In this document: piece by piece, positions 11,290 to 20,832 of the stretch
Layout: every line of letters begins with the position of its first letter
Numbering within the stretch: the stretch's first letter is position 1
Assembly: GCF_030294985.1 (NCBI RefSeq)
Contig: NZ_AP024718.1
Location: 1,813,001-1,877,000 of the forward strand
Origin: Methylomarinovum tepidoasis
GTDB taxonomy: Bacteria > Pseudomonadota > Gammaproteobacteria > Methylococcales > Methylothermaceae
Length of the DNA: 64,000 nucleotides
Direction of reading: 5' to 3'
Position numbers and translations under genes: made by a program
Notes under the pieces: generated by a model
Database searches by the model: none
The model's input: only the letters and a program-made list of their open reading frames with translations
What the model was told of the DNA's origin: nothing

Positions 11290-11697
11290 ATGGCGATCAT
11301 CACCTGGACCGCTGAGCAGTTTGGCACCAACGTCGGTATCGCCGACCAGCAGCATCAGCAGATCTTCGATTTGCTCAACAGTCTGGACGACGCGGTCAAG
11401 GCCGGTGACCGGGATGCCACCGGCAAATATCTGGATGAATTGATCAATGTGGTGGTTGAGCATTTCAAAACCGAGGAAGATCTGATGCAGCAGCACGGCT
11501 ATCCGGATTACGCCGCCCATAAGGAGGCTCACGACAAACTGGTAGCCACCTGCGCCGATCTGCAGAAGAAATTCCATGCCGGCGAAGCGGACGTGACGTC
11601 GGACGTGACGGCCTTCGTCAAGGACTGGCTGACTGCCCACATTCCCAATATCGACAAACCCTATGGTCCGTTCCTGAACGAAAAAGGCGTCAATTAA
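11290..11697 (+). CDS. Bacteriohemerythrin
   Basis: Non-heme di-iron O2-binding protein of 135 residues, all one hemerythrin domain. The iron ligands are visible in order: His22 (DQQHQQIF), His58 and Glu62 (VVEHFKTEE), His77 and His81 (AAHKEAHDKL), His117 and Asp122 (HIPNID). Sequence and length closely resemble the Methylococcus capsulatus protein proposed to carry O2 to particulate methane monooxygenase, which is the best taxonomic clue here; that role is inferred. A strong GAGGAGGA ribosome site precedes the ATG. Transcribed alone. Confidence 0.95.
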   Translation: MAIITWTAEQFGTNVGIADQQHQQIFDLLNSLDDAVKAGDRDATGKYLDELINVVVEHFKTEEDLMQQHGYPDYAAHKEAHDKLVATCADLQKKFHAGEADVTSDVTAFVKDWLTAHIPNIDKPYGPFLNEKGVN

Positions 11698-11742
11698 AGC
11701 GCGCGGCCTCCACACTGAGCGGGTAATCTATTTGGAAATCGC

Positions 11743-11774
11743 AGGCGTGTTCACGATGGTGGGCACGCCTTTTG
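11743..11774 (+). terminator. Possible terminator after bacteriohemerythrin
   Basis: AGGCGTG (11743-11749) pairs with CACGCCT (11764-11770) around a 14-base loop, followed by TTT. The short T-run and long loop make it modest. It overlaps the 3' end of the convergent SRPBCC gene. Confidence 0.4.
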
Positions 11775-12314
11775 TTTGTGTTCGAACTGCAGGTGTTCGA
11801 TCCGGGCCGGTTGGCCCAGCCTGAGGGCCAGTTCCGTCAGAAACACGTCCATGGCGCCGTGATACGCGATGAGACAGCAGGCCAAGAAGCGGAACAGAGG
11901 GTGGTAGATGCGGCCGATTTCGGTGATCGTCACGGTGGTGGTGCCGTCGGCGTTGGCTGCCAATTCGTAGATCCAGTGGCCGCTGAGTGGCAGTTGTGGC
12001 AGGTCGATCCGGGTTTCCAGCCGGAAAGGCGGTTTCATCGAGACGACCCGGAAGGGCACCCGGACGTGGGTGCTGCAGATCTCCGTCCAGCGTGGCAGGC
12101 CGTCTTCCCCGGTCGTGACCTCCACCCGCTGCAGCCCTAGGCGCCATTCCGGATAGCGCTCGAAATCGGTCAGAATCCGCCAGATTTCCTCCGGGTTGGT
12201 GTGCAGGCGGACGCGGCTGGCGGCGACGTGGGTCCGAGGCAGGCGGCTGCCGATGATGAACGCGAGCGCCAGCAGCAGCGCCAGGGACAGAAACAGGGCG
12301 AGCAACAGCTCCAT
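11751..12314 (-). CDS. SRPBCC-fold protein with N-terminal membrane anchor
   Basis: 187 residues. Residues 1-22 form one hydrophobic helix (MELLLALFLSLALLLALAFI), followed by a START/polyketide-cyclase-like domain: HTNPEEIWRILTDFERYPEW, then WTEICSTHVRVPF and GHWIYELAANADGTTTVTI. The fold usually binds hydrophobic ligands; none can be named. The gene lies four bases after the CYTH gene and is last in the CDGSH-CYTH-SRPBCC run. Specific function unknown. Confidence 0.75.
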   Translation of the reverse strand: MELLLALFLSLALLLALAFIIGSRLPRTHVAASRVRLHTNPEEIWRILTDFERYPEWRLGLQRVEVTTGEDGLPRWTEICSTHVRVPFRVVSMKPPFRLETRIDLPQLPLSGHWIYELAANADGTTTVTITEIGRIYHPLFRFLACCLIAYHGAMDVFLTELALRLGQPARIEHLQFEHKQKACPPS

Positions 12315-12318
12315 GGCT

Positions 12319-12807
12319 TTAGGGCGCCGGTGCCTGATCCCGCCAGTTCCGGTAGGGATTCTGGGCCAGACAGGTGTTGTAGTAGCGCGGGTCTTCGGTC
12401 ACTTCGCGGCCGATCCAGGGCGGTTTGACGAAGGATTCATGGGGATCGTTCAGTTCGATCTCGGCCACCACCAGCCCGGCGTTGTCCCCTTCGAAGACGT
12501 CGATTTCCCACAGATGCCCTTGGTGTTCCACGAAATAGCGGGTCTTTTCGATCAGGGGGCGCCGGCACAGGGTGTCCAGCATCTCCTCGGCGTCCTGCCA
12601 GGGAATCTCGTACTCGTATTCGTGACGCCGGGCGCCGATGGTGACGCTTTTGATGTTGAGCCAGCCGCGCCCGTCGGCGCTGCGGACCCGCACCGAGCAG
12701 TCTTCGGCCCGGTTCAGATAGCCTTGGCGGATACGGCTCCGGCGTGACGCCAGGGCGCGCCAGCGGTCGTCCCGCACCAGAAACTTGCGCTCGATCTCCA
12801 GCGCCAT
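12319..12807 (-). CDS. CYTH-domain phosphohydrolase
   Basis: 162-residue protein that begins with the diagnostic EIERKF signature of CYTH tunnel-fold enzymes. Charged strands such as YEIPWQDAEEML and WEIDVFEGDNAGLVVAEIEL complete the fold. Stand-alone bacterial CYTH proteins of this size are usually inorganic triphosphatases or act on short polyphosphates; the substrate is not shown by the sequence. It starts two bases after the CDGSH stop and is probably co-transcribed with it. Confidence 0.85.
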   Translation of the reverse strand: MALEIERKFLVRDDRWRALASRRSRIRQGYLNRAEDCSVRVRSADGRGWLNIKSVTIGARRHEYEYEIPWQDAEEMLDTLCRRPLIEKTRYFVEHQGHLWEIDVFEGDNAGLVVAEIELNDPHESFVKPPWIGREVTEDPRYYNTCLAQNPYRNWRDQAPAP

Positions 12808-12808
12808 C

Positions 12809-13054
12809 TCAGTCGGCGAGGGCCTTGTGGCTGCCGTCGCACAGAGGGGGATTGTTGGTGTGCTTGCAGGCGCAGAAATAGACGGTACCGCTTTTGTCCG
12901 CGGTCCAGGCCAGGGGGGTGAATCCGGTTCCCTTGTGGGAGCCGTCGCAGAAGGGCTGATTCTTGCTGCGGCCGCAGCTGCACCAGTAATAGGTCTTGCC
13001 GGCCTCGACCTCGACGGGAATGGGGGACTTTTGCGCCACGACCGGTTCGTTCAT
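12809..13054 (-). CDS. CDGSH iron-sulfur domain protein, two motifs
   Basis: 81-residue protein with two CDGSH [2Fe-2S] sites: CSCGRSKNQPFCDGSH and CACKHTNNPPLCDGSH, each with the 3Cys-1His ligand set. Tandem mitoNEET-like proteins of this kind occur in bacteria; a redox or cluster-transfer role is inferred. The ribosome site is strong (CCAGGAGGTG). A TTGACA hexamer on the minus strand lies at 13143-13148, but the matching -10 is poor. First gene of a run with CYTH and SRPBCC genes. Confidence 0.92.
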   Translation of the reverse strand: MNEPVVAQKSPIPVEVEAGKTYYWCSCGRSKNQPFCDGSHKGTGFTPLAWTADKSGTVYFCACKHTNNPPLCDGSHKALAD

Positions 13055-13144
13055 GAAAGCACCTCCTGGTTGAAGATTTTCAGGGCATTATTATGGTAAG
13101 GCCGATGAGGCCCGAAAGCCATAGCAGCTTCCCGGGAGAGTATG

Positions 13145-14209
13145 TCAAGTGCTTTTGTGCCGTAGCAATCCGCGGTCGTCGATGACCCGATTGCGGCCCT
13201 GGCGCTTGGCTTCGTAAAGGGCCTGGTCGGCGCGCTCGATGAGGCTGTCGATGGTGTCGTTCTCTTCAAGGCCTGCAAGCCCGATGGAGAGGGTGACCTG
13301 GCCGATGGGTTCCTCGTTGTCACGCCGTTTCAGGCGGCTTTTGGCCAGGGTTTCGCGGATCTGCTCGGCAAGGTGGAGCGCTCGCATACGGTCGAAGCCA
13401 TACAGCAGGATGGCCATCTCCTCGCCGCCGTAGCGGGCGGCGATCTGGTCCGGGGGCAAGTGCTGCCTGATGACCTGGGCGGTGAAGCGCAGGACCTTGT
13501 CGCCGGTCAGATGGCCGTAGCGGTCGTTGATCTTTTTGAAGTGATCCAGGTCCAAGAGCAGCAGAAAGCTGGTGCCGACCTGGGCGTCGGCGAGCAGCTG
13601 CTGGATCTTCATGTCGAAGGCCCGGCGATTCAGCAGTCCGGTGAGGGCGTCGGTGAAGGCGGCTTCCTTCATCATTTCCAGTTCGGCCCGCAGCTGGTGG
13701 ATCTCCTGGTTGGTGGCCTGCAGGTTGCTGCGCAGTTCACTGCCGGCGGCGGCCAGGTTACGGGTTTCCTGGATCACGGTCTGGAGGATTTCGGCGATTT
13801 GCGCCGGCTCCTGTTGCTGCAGCAGGGCAGCCTGCCGCTCCAGCGTGGTGGCCGAGTGGCTCGCTTGGGTTTCGGTCTTTTCCACTTCCGACAGGGTGTC
13901 GCTCACTAGATGCTGGAGTGAGTCGCCGACTTTCTCGAAGCGGCGGGCGGCCTCGTCGAGGATATATTCCTTGTAGAAACGGATGCACAGCTCCGGCGTC
14001 AGAGGCTGACGGGTCTGCTGAAGCCGGTCGATGGCTTCGCGCAGAGGGCGGTTGTTGCCGGCGACGTAGTCGTAGCCTATGGCATAATTGACCGGGTTGA
14101 CCGGCAGCCGGTGCTTGCTCAGCAAGGGCAGGGCCAGACGGAGATATTCGGCCGCCTGATCGGGGGTTTCGTGATAGCGGGGGATGAAGGAGATGCGGTC
14201 TTCAGCCAT
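13145..14209 (-). CDS. Diguanylate cyclase (GGDEF domain)
   Basis: Makes cyclic di-GMP. I use the start MAEDRISFIPRYHE (354 residues), because the longer frame would run into hrpA. The N-terminal ~175 residues have no recognised sensor motif; a likely coiled coil lies around residues 90-170. The GGDEF domain follows, with TDALTGLLNRRAFD and active-site RYGGEEMAILL, a GGEEM variant of GG[D/E]EF. No transmembrane segment is seen, so it is probably cytosolic. Divergent from hrpA, with about 70 bases between them. Confidence 0.9.
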   Translation of the reverse strand: MAEDRISFIPRYHETPDQAAEYLRLALPLLSKHRLPVNPVNYAIGYDYVAGNNRPLREAIDRLQQTRQPLTPELCIRFYKEYILDEAARRFEKVGDSLQHLVSDTLSEVEKTETQASHSATTLERQAALLQQQEPAQIAEILQTVIQETRNLAAAGSELRSNLQATNQEIHQLRAELEMMKEAAFTDALTGLLNRRAFDMKIQQLLADAQVGTSFLLLLDLDHFKKINDRYGHLTGDKVLRFTAQVIRQHLPPDQIAARYGGEEMAILLYGFDRMRALHLAEQIRETLAKSRLKRRDNEEPIGQVTLSIGLAGLEENDTIDSLIERADQALYEAKRQGRNRVIDDRGLLRHKST

Positions 14210-14281
14210 AGGAGGTTTTGTCAGGCCATTTTTTGTTGTTACTGACCGATTGTTAATTGTAGCTTCTTTTTGATTGATTTT

Positions 14282-17200
14282 ATGGATTTTGACGAACTGC
14301 AGCTTCAGCTGGAACGCTGCCAGAGCCGGGACCGCCATCGACTGGTGCGCCAGTTGCGGCGCCTGAAGGATTTGGACCCGGCGCGGCTGGAACGATTGCG
14401 GCGGGCGCTGGAGGACTCCGTCGCCGTCACCGAGGCCCGCCGGGCCCGCATCCCGGCGCTGAAGTACCCTGAGCTGCCGGTGGCCGCCAGGAAGGAGGAT
14501 ATCGCCGCCGCCCTACGGGAAAATCAGGTCGTGGTGGTCTGTGGCGAGACCGGCTCGGGCAAGACCACCCAGCTGCCCAAGATCTGTCTCGAGATCGGCC
14601 GCGGCGCCTGCGGCATGATCGGCCATACCCAGCCGCGCCGCATCGCCGCCCGCAGCGTCGCCGCCCGCATCGCCGCCGAGCTCAAGACCCCGCTGGGAGA
14701 GCTGGTGGGTTACAAGGTACGCTTTTCCGATCACACCCGGCCGGAGACCCTGGTCAAGCTGATGACCGACGGCATCCTGCTGGCGGAGACCCAAAGCGAC
14801 CGCTATCTGACCCAGTACGACACCCTCATCATCGACGAAGCCCACGAGCGCAGCCTCAATATCGACTTCCTCCTCGGCTATCTCAAGTGGCTGCTGCCGC
14901 AGCGGCCCGATCTCAAGCTCATCGTCACCTCCGCCACCATCGACCCCCAGCGTTTTTCCGAGCACTTCGGCGGGGCGCCGATCATCGAAGTGTCCGGGCG
15001 TAGCTATCCGGTCGAAGTCCGTTACCGCCCCCTGGCAGGCGAAGGGGAAAGCAGCGACCAGGACCTGATCCAGGCCGTTCTCGCCGGTGTCGACGAATTG
15101 GCGGCCGAGCGGCTGGCCGACATTCTGGTGTTCCTCACCGGCGAGCGCGACATCCGCGATGCTGCCGAGGCCCTGCGCAAGCACCACCCGGAAAAGTACG
15201 AGATCCTGCCCCTGTACGCCCGTCTCAGCGCCCGCGAGCAGCAGAAAGTGTTCCAGAGCGGCGGGCGGCCCCGGATCGTACTGGCCACCAACGTGGCGGA
15301 AACCTCCCTGACGGTGCCCGGCATCCGCGCCGTCATCGATTCAGGGCTGGCGCGCATCAGCCGCTACAGCCCCCGCAGCAAGCTCCAGCGCCTGCCCATC
15401 GAGCCCATTTCCCAGGCCTCGGCCCGGCAGCGGGCCGGGCGCTGCGGGCGTATCGCGCCCGGGGTGTGCCTGCGGCTGTATTCCGAAGAGGACTTCCTCA
15501 GCCGTCCGGCCTTCACCGATCCGGAAATCCGCCGCACCAACCTGGCGGCGGTGATTCTGCAGATGAAGGCCCTGCGTTTGGGCGACATCGAAACCTTCCC
15601 CTTCATCGACCCGCCCGATCCCAAGCAGATCCGTGCCGGCATCAAATTGCTGCAGGAGCTCCAGGCCCTGGATGGAAAGGGGGCGCTGACCGCCATCGGC
15701 CGTCAGCTCATCAAGTTCCCCATCGACCCGCGGCTGGCGCGGATGCTGGTGGCGGCCCGGGAGGAAAACTGCCTGACCGAGCTGACCGTCATCGCCGCCG
15801 CCCTCAGCATCCAGGACCCGCGCGAGCGTCCCGCCGACCAGGCCCAGGCCGCCGACGAGAAGCACGCCCTGTGGCGCGACGAGAAATCCGATTTCCTCAG
15901 TTTTCTCAAGCTGTGGAACCTGTACCAGGCGCAGCGCCGCCACCTCTCCAACACCCAGCTGCGCAAGTGGTGCAAGGCCCATTTTCTCTCCTATCTGCGC
16001 ATGCGCGAGTGGCTCGACCTCCACGGCCAGCTGCTGGAGATCGTCAAGGGGGAGCTGGGCTGGCGCCCCAACCAGCAGCCGGCCGAGTACGACGCCATCC
16101 ACCGCGCCATCCTCACGGGATTGTTGTCCCAGATCGGCTTCCGCCGTGACAAGTACGAATACGAGGGGGTGCGGGGACTGAAATTCTTCATCTTCCCCGG
16201 CTCCGGCCTGTTCCAGACCCGTCCCCGTTGGCTGGTGTCGGCCGAGCAGGTGGAGACCAGCAAGGTGTACGCCCGCATCAATGCCCAGGTGGAGCCGGCT
16301 TGGATCGAGCAGTGCGCCGGCCATCTGCTCAAGCGCCACCATTACGATCCCCACTGGGAGCGCAAGGCCCGCCGGGTGGCGGCCTTCGAGCGCGTCACCC
16401 TGTTCGGCCTCACCCTGGTGGAACGGCGCAAGGTGGCCTACGAGAAGATCGATCCCGAAAAGGCGCGGGAGATCTTCATCGCCCAGGCCCTGGTGCAGCA
16501 GGATTACGATTGCAAGCTCGACTTCTTCCGCCACAACCGGGCCCTGCTGCGGGAACTGGAACTGCTCCAGCACAAGGCCCGCCAGGGGGATCTGCTGCTG
16601 GACGAGCGCTGGCTCTACGACTTCTACGACCGCCAGATTCCGGCACGTCTAGCCAATGCCGACGATTTCGAACGCTGGTACCGGCGCGAGGCGCGCCGCC
16701 GTCCCGATCTCCTCAAGCTCGACCGCGACGAGGTGATCCGCCAGCTCGACGGCGCCGATCAGGGCGATTTTCCCGATCACTGGGAAGACGGCGACCTGCG
16801 TCTGGCGCTGCGCTACCGCTTCGAACCGGGGCACGAGGCCGACGGCGTCAGCGTCCTGGTGCCGGTGGCGGTGCTGCCCCAGCTCGATGCGCGGCCGTTC
16901 GCCTGGCTGGTGCCGGGGCTGCTGGAGGAAAAGGTCGTCTTTATCTTGAAGGGTCTGCCCCGCAGCCTCCGCCGCCGGCTGGTGCCGATCCCCGACACCG
17001 CCTGGCGGGTCTGCCAGGAACTGCGGGGCGGGGGCGGGGATTTCTGGGCCGAGCTGTCGCGGGCGCTGCTGCGGGTCACAGGCGTCGAGGTCGGCGCCGA
17101 TGTCCTCAAGGCGGTGGAATTGCCCGAGCACCTGCAGATGAACTTCCAGATCCTTGGCGAGCGCGGCCGGCTGCTGGCCCAGGGCCGGGATCTGGAGCGG

Positions 17201-18148
17201 CTCAAGACCAAGCTGGCGCTGTCGGCGAGAGAAACCTTCGCCCGCAGCGATGCCGGCGATCTGACCCGCATCGGCCTGAAACGCTGGGACTTCGGCCCGC
17301 TGCCCCGGTCCTACAAGATGAAACAGAAGGGCCAGCTGGTGATCGGTTTCCCGGCGCTGGTGGACGAGGGCGACAGCTGCGCCGTGCGCCTGTTCCCCAC
17401 CTCGGGTGAGGCCGGCCGGGCCCACCGGCGCGGCCTGATCCGCATGCTCCAGTTCCAGCTCGGCAGTGATTTCCGCCGTCTCAAAAAGCAGCTACCCTTC
17501 AGCACCGCCGACGAGATCGCCTACGCCCGCCTGCCTGCCCATCCCTGGCGCGATGCCGGTCCCCGGCGCCCGCTGCTGGACGAGGTGGCCGACCGGGTGA
17601 TCGAGGAAGTGTTCCTAGGCGACGATTCCGACATCCGCGACGCCGATGCCCTGGCAGCCTGTCTGACCGCCCACCGTAGCCGGCTGTTCGAAACCGCCCA
17701 GCGCCTGGGGACGCTGGTGCGCGACATCCTGCAGGGACTGCAGGCTTGTCGCCGCCGCCGCAGCGAACTGAAGCATCTGGACAAGTCCCCCAGCGGCGCC
17801 GACATCGACCAGCAGCTGATCCTGCTGGGCTACCAGGGCTTCGTCGCCCGCATCCCGCTGGCGCAGCTGCAACATCTGCTGCGCTATCTCAAGGCCTTGC
17901 AATACCGCCTCGACAAGGCAGAATACGAGCTGGCCAAAGACGAGGCGCGGGTGGCGAAGATCCGCTTCTTCTGGAATGCCTACTGGCGCCAGGTCGAGGC
18001 CGGCGCCATCGAAGACCCGGATGCCGACCCGTTCCGCTGGAGCCTGGAGGAGTTCCGGGTATCGCTGTTCGCCCAGCAGATCAAGACCGCCTACCCGGTG
18101 TCGGAAAAGCGTCTGGCCAAGGCCTGGGCCGAGTATCAGGCCGCATGA
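14282..18148 (+). CDS. hrpA: ATP-dependent RNA helicase HrpA
   Basis: Large DEAH-box helicase of 1288 residues, typical of HrpA (about 1300). Walker A is GETGSGKTTQ at residues 88-97, the DEAH box is DEAHERSLNIDF, motif III is SATID and motif VI is QRAGRCGRI. The helicase-associated domains and the HrpA-specific DUF3418 C-terminus follow. The ATG at 14282 is chosen; a TTG twelve bases upstream is possible. No strong ribosome site is seen. HrpA is implicated in rescue of stalled ribosomes in E. coli. Confidence 0.96.
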   Translation: MDFDELQLQLERCQSRDRHRLVRQLRRLKDLDPARLERLRRALEDSVAVTEARRARIPALKYPELPVAARKEDIAAALRENQVVVVCGETGSGKTTQLPKICLEIGRGACGMIGHTQPRRIAARSVAARIAAELKTPLGELVGYKVRFSDHTRPETLVKLMTDGILLAETQSDRYLTQYDTLIIDEAHERSLNIDFLLGYLKWLLPQRPDLKLIVTSATIDPQRFSEHFGGAPIIEVSGRSYPVEVRYRPLAGEGESSDQDLIQAVLAGVDELAAERLADILVFLTGERDIRDAAEALRKHHPEKYEILPLYARLSAREQQKVFQSGGRPRIVLATNVAETSLTVPGIRAVIDSGLARISRYSPRSKLQRLPIEPISQASARQRAGRCGRIAPGVCLRLYSEEDFLSRPAFTDPEIRRTNLAAVILQMKALRLGDIETFPFIDPPDPKQIRAGIKLLQELQALDGKGALTAIGRQLIKFPIDPRLARMLVAAREENCLTELTVIAAALSIQDPRERPADQAQAADEKHALWRDEKSDFLSFLKLWNLYQAQRRHLSNTQLRKWCKAHFLSYLRMREWLDLHGQLLEIVKGELGWRPNQQPAEYDAIHRAILTGLLSQIGFRRDKYEYEGVRGLKFFIFPGSGLFQTRPRWLVSAEQVETSKVYARINAQVEPAWIEQCAGHLLKRHHYDPHWERKARRVAAFERVTLFGLTLVERRKVAYEKIDPEKAREIFIAQALVQQDYDCKLDFFRHNRALLRELELLQHKARQGDLLLDERWLYDFYDRQIPARLANADDFERWYRREARRRPDLLKLDRDEVIRQLDGADQGDFPDHWEDGDLRLALRYRFEPGHEADGVSVLVPVAVLPQLDARPFAWLVPGLLEEKVVFILKGLPRSLRRRLVPIPDTAWRVCQELRGGGGDFWAELSRALLRVTGVEVGADVLKAVELPEHLQMNFQILGERGRLLAQGRDLERLKTKLALSARETFARSDAGDLTRIGLKRWDFGPLPRSYKMKQKGQLVIGFPALVDEGDSCAVRLFPTSGEAGRAHRRGLIRMLQFQLGSDFRRLKKQLPFSTADEIAYARLPAHPWRDAGPRRPLLDEVADRVIEEVFLGDDSDIRDADALAACLTAHRSRLFETAQRLGTLVRDILQGLQACRRRRSELKHLDKSPSGADIDQQLILLGYQGFVARIPLAQLQHLLRYLKALQYRLDKAEYELAKDEARVAKIRFFWNAYWRQVEAGAIEDPDADPFRWSLEEFRVSLFAQQIKTAYPVSEKRLAKAWAEYQAA

Positions 18149-18172
18149 ACGATACCTTCGGAGGAGTTTCCC

Positions 18173-19369
18173 ATGCATATCGGCACCCCCCTGACCGCCA
18201 GCGCCACCAAGGTCATGCTGTTGGGATGCGGCGAGCTGGGCAAGGAGATCGCGATCTGCTGCCAGCGTTTGGGCGTGGAGGTGATCGCCGTGGACCGCTA
18301 CGAGCACGCCCCGGCCCATCAGGTGGCCCATTCGGCTCACGTCATCGACATGACCGATCCGCTCCAGCTCGAGGCCCTGGTGGCACGGGAGAAACCTCAA
18401 TGGATCGTGCCGGAGATCGAGGCTCTGGCCACCGACGCCCTGGCGTGGATCGAGGAACAAGGGCTTGCCACGGTGGTGCCCTGCGCCCGGGCGGTGCAGC
18501 TGACCATGGACCGCGAGGGCATCCGCCGCCTGGCGGCCGAGGAACTGGGGCTGCCCACCTCCCGTTACGCTTTCGCGGCTTCCCGGGAGGAACTGGAGGC
18601 GGCGGTGAAGGGTGTGGGACTGCCCTGTTTCGTCAAGCCCACCATGTCTTCCTCCGGCAAGGGACAGTCGTATCTCACCGCCCCGGAGCAGATCCCCGCC
18701 GCCTGGGACAAGGCAAAAAGCGGCGGGCGGGTGGACCGGGGACGGGTGATCGTCGAGCGCCGGATCGATTTCGACTTCGAGATCACCCTGCTGACGGTGC
18801 GGGCGCTGGATGAAAACGGCCGGCCGCAGATCCAGTTCTGCCAGCCCATCGGTCACCGTCAGGAACAGGGCGATTACGTGGAAAGCTGGCAGCCCCACCC
18901 CATGTCGGCCCGGGCGCTGGAAGCGGCGCAAGCTATCGCCGGCAAGGTGGTCGAGGCCCTAGGCGGGTTGGGGCTGTTCGGGGTGGAGCTGTTCGTCAAA
19001 GGCGATCAGGTCTGGTTCAGCGAAGTCAGCCCCAGGCCCCACGACACCGGCATGGTGACCATGGCGAGTCAGCTGCAAAGCGAGTTCGAACTGCACCTGC
19101 GCGCTTTTTTGGGCCTGCCGGTGGACACCGCGCTGCGACGGCCCGGTGCCAGCGCGGTGATCTACGGCGGTGTGGAAGGGGCCGGGCCGGTATTCCAGGG
19201 GATCGAAAGAGCCCTGGCGGTGCCGGAATCGCGGCTGCGCCTGTTCGGCAAGCCGATCGCCTATCCGCGCCGGCGCATGGGGGTGGCGCTGGCGGCGGCC
19301 GAAACCGTCGAAGCGGCCCGGCAGCGGGCCCGGCGCTGTGCCGCCGCGGTGCAGCCGGAATTGGGCTAA
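18173..19369 (+). CDS. purT: Formate-dependent phosphoribosylglycinamide formyltransferase
   Basis: ATP-grasp enzyme of purine synthesis that uses free formate and ATP, instead of 10-formyl-THF, to formylate GAR. The 398-residue protein starts [18 protein letters not shown]. Further motifs are [37 protein letters not shown] (ATP-binding) and [15 protein letters not shown]. Use of formate would suit a C1-oxidising organism. A GGAGGAG ribosome site precedes the ATG, 24 bases after hrpA. Confidence 0.96.
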   Translation: MHIGTPLTASATKVMLLGCGELGKEIAICCQRLGVEVIAVDRYEHAPAHQVAHSAHVIDMTDPLQLEALVAREKPQWIVPEIEALATDALAWIEEQGLATVVPCARAVQLTMDREGIRRLAAEELGLPTSRYAFAASREELEAAVKGVGLPCFVKPTMSSSGKGQSYLTAPEQIPAAWDKAKSGGRVDRGRVIVERRIDFDFEITLLTVRALDENGRPQIQFCQPIGHRQEQGDYVESWQPHPMSARALEAAQAIAGKVVEALGGLGLFGVELFVKGDQVWFSEVSPRPHDTGMVTMASQLQSEFELHLRAFLGLPVDTALRRPGASAVIYGGVEGAGPVFQGIERALAVPESRLRLFGKPIAYPRRRMGVALAAAETVEAARQRARRCAAAVQPELG

Positions 19370-19406
19370 ACTGAAACGGGGACGAACAACGGGGTGAAAG
19401 CGTTCG

Positions 19407-19976
19407 ATGTGGCGGCGACTGGGATGGTTTCTGTGGCTGACGGGCTGGGTGCCGCTGGCGGGGGCGGACGTCTATAAATACGTCGATGCCAACGGCCAGG
19501 TGTATTACGCCGACGAGCGCAAGCACCCCGGCTATCGTCTCATTATCCGCACCCCCAGGCCCCGCCAGGCGTTTGGCGGCAGGATTCTGTCCCGGCGCCG
19601 CAGCCGTTTCGCCCCCCTCATCGAACAGGTGGCCAAAAAATACGCTCTCGATCCCCGCCTGCTGCACGCGGTGATCCGGGCCGAGTCGGCCTACGATCCC
19701 AGGGCGGTTTCCCCCAAGGGGGCGATCGGGCTGATGCAGCTGCTGCCCCAGACCGCCCGCCGCTACGGTATCGACGATCCCCGCGATCCCAAGGCCAATC
19801 TCGAGGCGGGCGCCCGTTATCTGCGGGATTTGCTGCGCCGCTTCAAGGATGTCAGACTGGCGGTGGCGGCCTACAACGCCGGGGAGGCGGCGGTGGAGAA
19901 ATACGGCAATCGCATCCCGCCCTACCGGGAAACCCGCCGCTACGTGGCGCGGGTCATGCAATTTTATGGGTCCTGA
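19407..19976 (+). CDS. Lytic transglycosylase with DUF4124-like N-terminus
   Basis: 189 residues. A signal peptide (residues 1-20, ending PLAGA), a DUF4124-like segment (DVYKYVDANGQVYYADE, 21-37), then an SLT domain (about 68-180) with catalytic Glu93 in IRAESAYDPRAVSPKGAIG, LMQLLPQTARRYG and AYNAGEAAVEKYG. It should cleave peptidoglycan to 1,6-anhydro-MurNAc in the periplasm. Followed one base after its stop by an HDOD gene and then a protease gene, probably one operon. Confidence 0.9.
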   Translation: MWRRLGWFLWLTGWVPLAGADVYKYVDANGQVYYADERKHPGYRLIIRTPRPRQAFGGRILSRRRSRFAPLIEQVAKKYALDPRLLHAVIRAESAYDPRAVSPKGAIGLMQLLPQTARRYGIDDPRDPKANLEAGARYLRDLLRRFKDVRLAVAAYNAGEAAVEKYGNRIPPYRETRRYVARVMQFYGS

Positions 19977-19977
19977 C

Positions 19978-20832
19978 ATGCCACAACCCCTCTCTCCTGC
20001 ACGACTGCTGGAAGATAACCGGGAATTGCCTTCCCTGCCGGACGTGGTCGTCCGGCTTCAGGCCGCCATCGACGATCCGACCTCGACCGCCGACACCTTG
20101 GCCGGGATCATCGCCGGCGATCCGGCTTTGACCGCCCGGCTGCTGAAGCTGGCCAACAGTCCGCTTTACGGTTTCAGCGGTCGCATCGACACCATCACCC
20201 GGGCGGTAACCTTGGTGGGACTGGAGTCCATCTATCATCTGGCCCTGGCGACCACCGCGGTCAGCGTCTTCCGGGGCATTCCCGCCCATCTGATCGACAT
20301 GGACGAATTCTGGGTTCAGAGTACCTATTGCGGCGTGGTCGCCCGCCTGCTGGCCCGGGCTGCCGGCGTGCTGCATCCGGAGCGTCTGTTCGTCGTCGGG
20401 CTGCTGCACGGGATCGGCAGTTTGGTCCTGTATGTCAAGTTGCCGGACCCATCCAGGGAAGTACTGCTCGCCAGTCAGGGGCGGCGGGAGCTGATTCCGC
20501 TGCTGGAAAAGGATCTGCTCGGCTTCACCTATGCCGACGTCGGTGGCGAGATCGCCCGCCGCTGGAAACTGCCGCCCTGGCTGCAGACCGCCATCGCCTG
20601 GCAGCTCAATCCGGAGCAGGCGGACGATTTCAGGATGGAAACCGGGATTCTCTACCTCGCCAACCGCCTCACGGGGGTCTTGGTCCACGGCGATGCCATC
20701 GAGGACATTTTGGTGGAGGTTCCCGCCGCCGTCAGGGATCTGGTCCCGGTGACGGAGGGCCAGGTGTTGGAGGTGATGGCCGAAGTGACCCGCGAATTCA
20801 CCGAGGTCGCCGCCGTGCTGCTGTCGGTATGA
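19978..20832 (+). CDS. HDOD-domain signalling protein
   Basis: 284 residues dominated by an HDOD domain (about 15-215): LPSLPDVVVRLQAAIDDP, DPALTARLLKLANSPLYG, TRAVTLVGLESIYHLAL and GLLHGIGSLV. HDOD lacks the full HD metal set and usually serves as a regulatory or protein-interaction module. The ATG one base after the transglycosylase stop begins MPQPLSPARLLED; upstream in-frame codons lie inside that gene. Its stop overlaps the next gene (ATGA). Partner unknown. Confidence 0.85.
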   Translation: MPQPLSPARLLEDNRELPSLPDVVVRLQAAIDDPTSTADTLAGIIAGDPALTARLLKLANSPLYGFSGRIDTITRAVTLVGLESIYHLALATTAVSVFRGIPAHLIDMDEFWVQSTYCGVVARLLARAAGVLHPERLFVVGLLHGIGSLVLYVKLPDPSREVLLASQGRRELIPLLEKDLLGFTYADVGGEIARRWKLPPWLQTAIAWQLNPEQADDFRMETGILYLANRLTGVLVHGDAIEDILVEVPAAVRDLVPVTEGQVLEVMAEVTREFTEVAAVLLSV

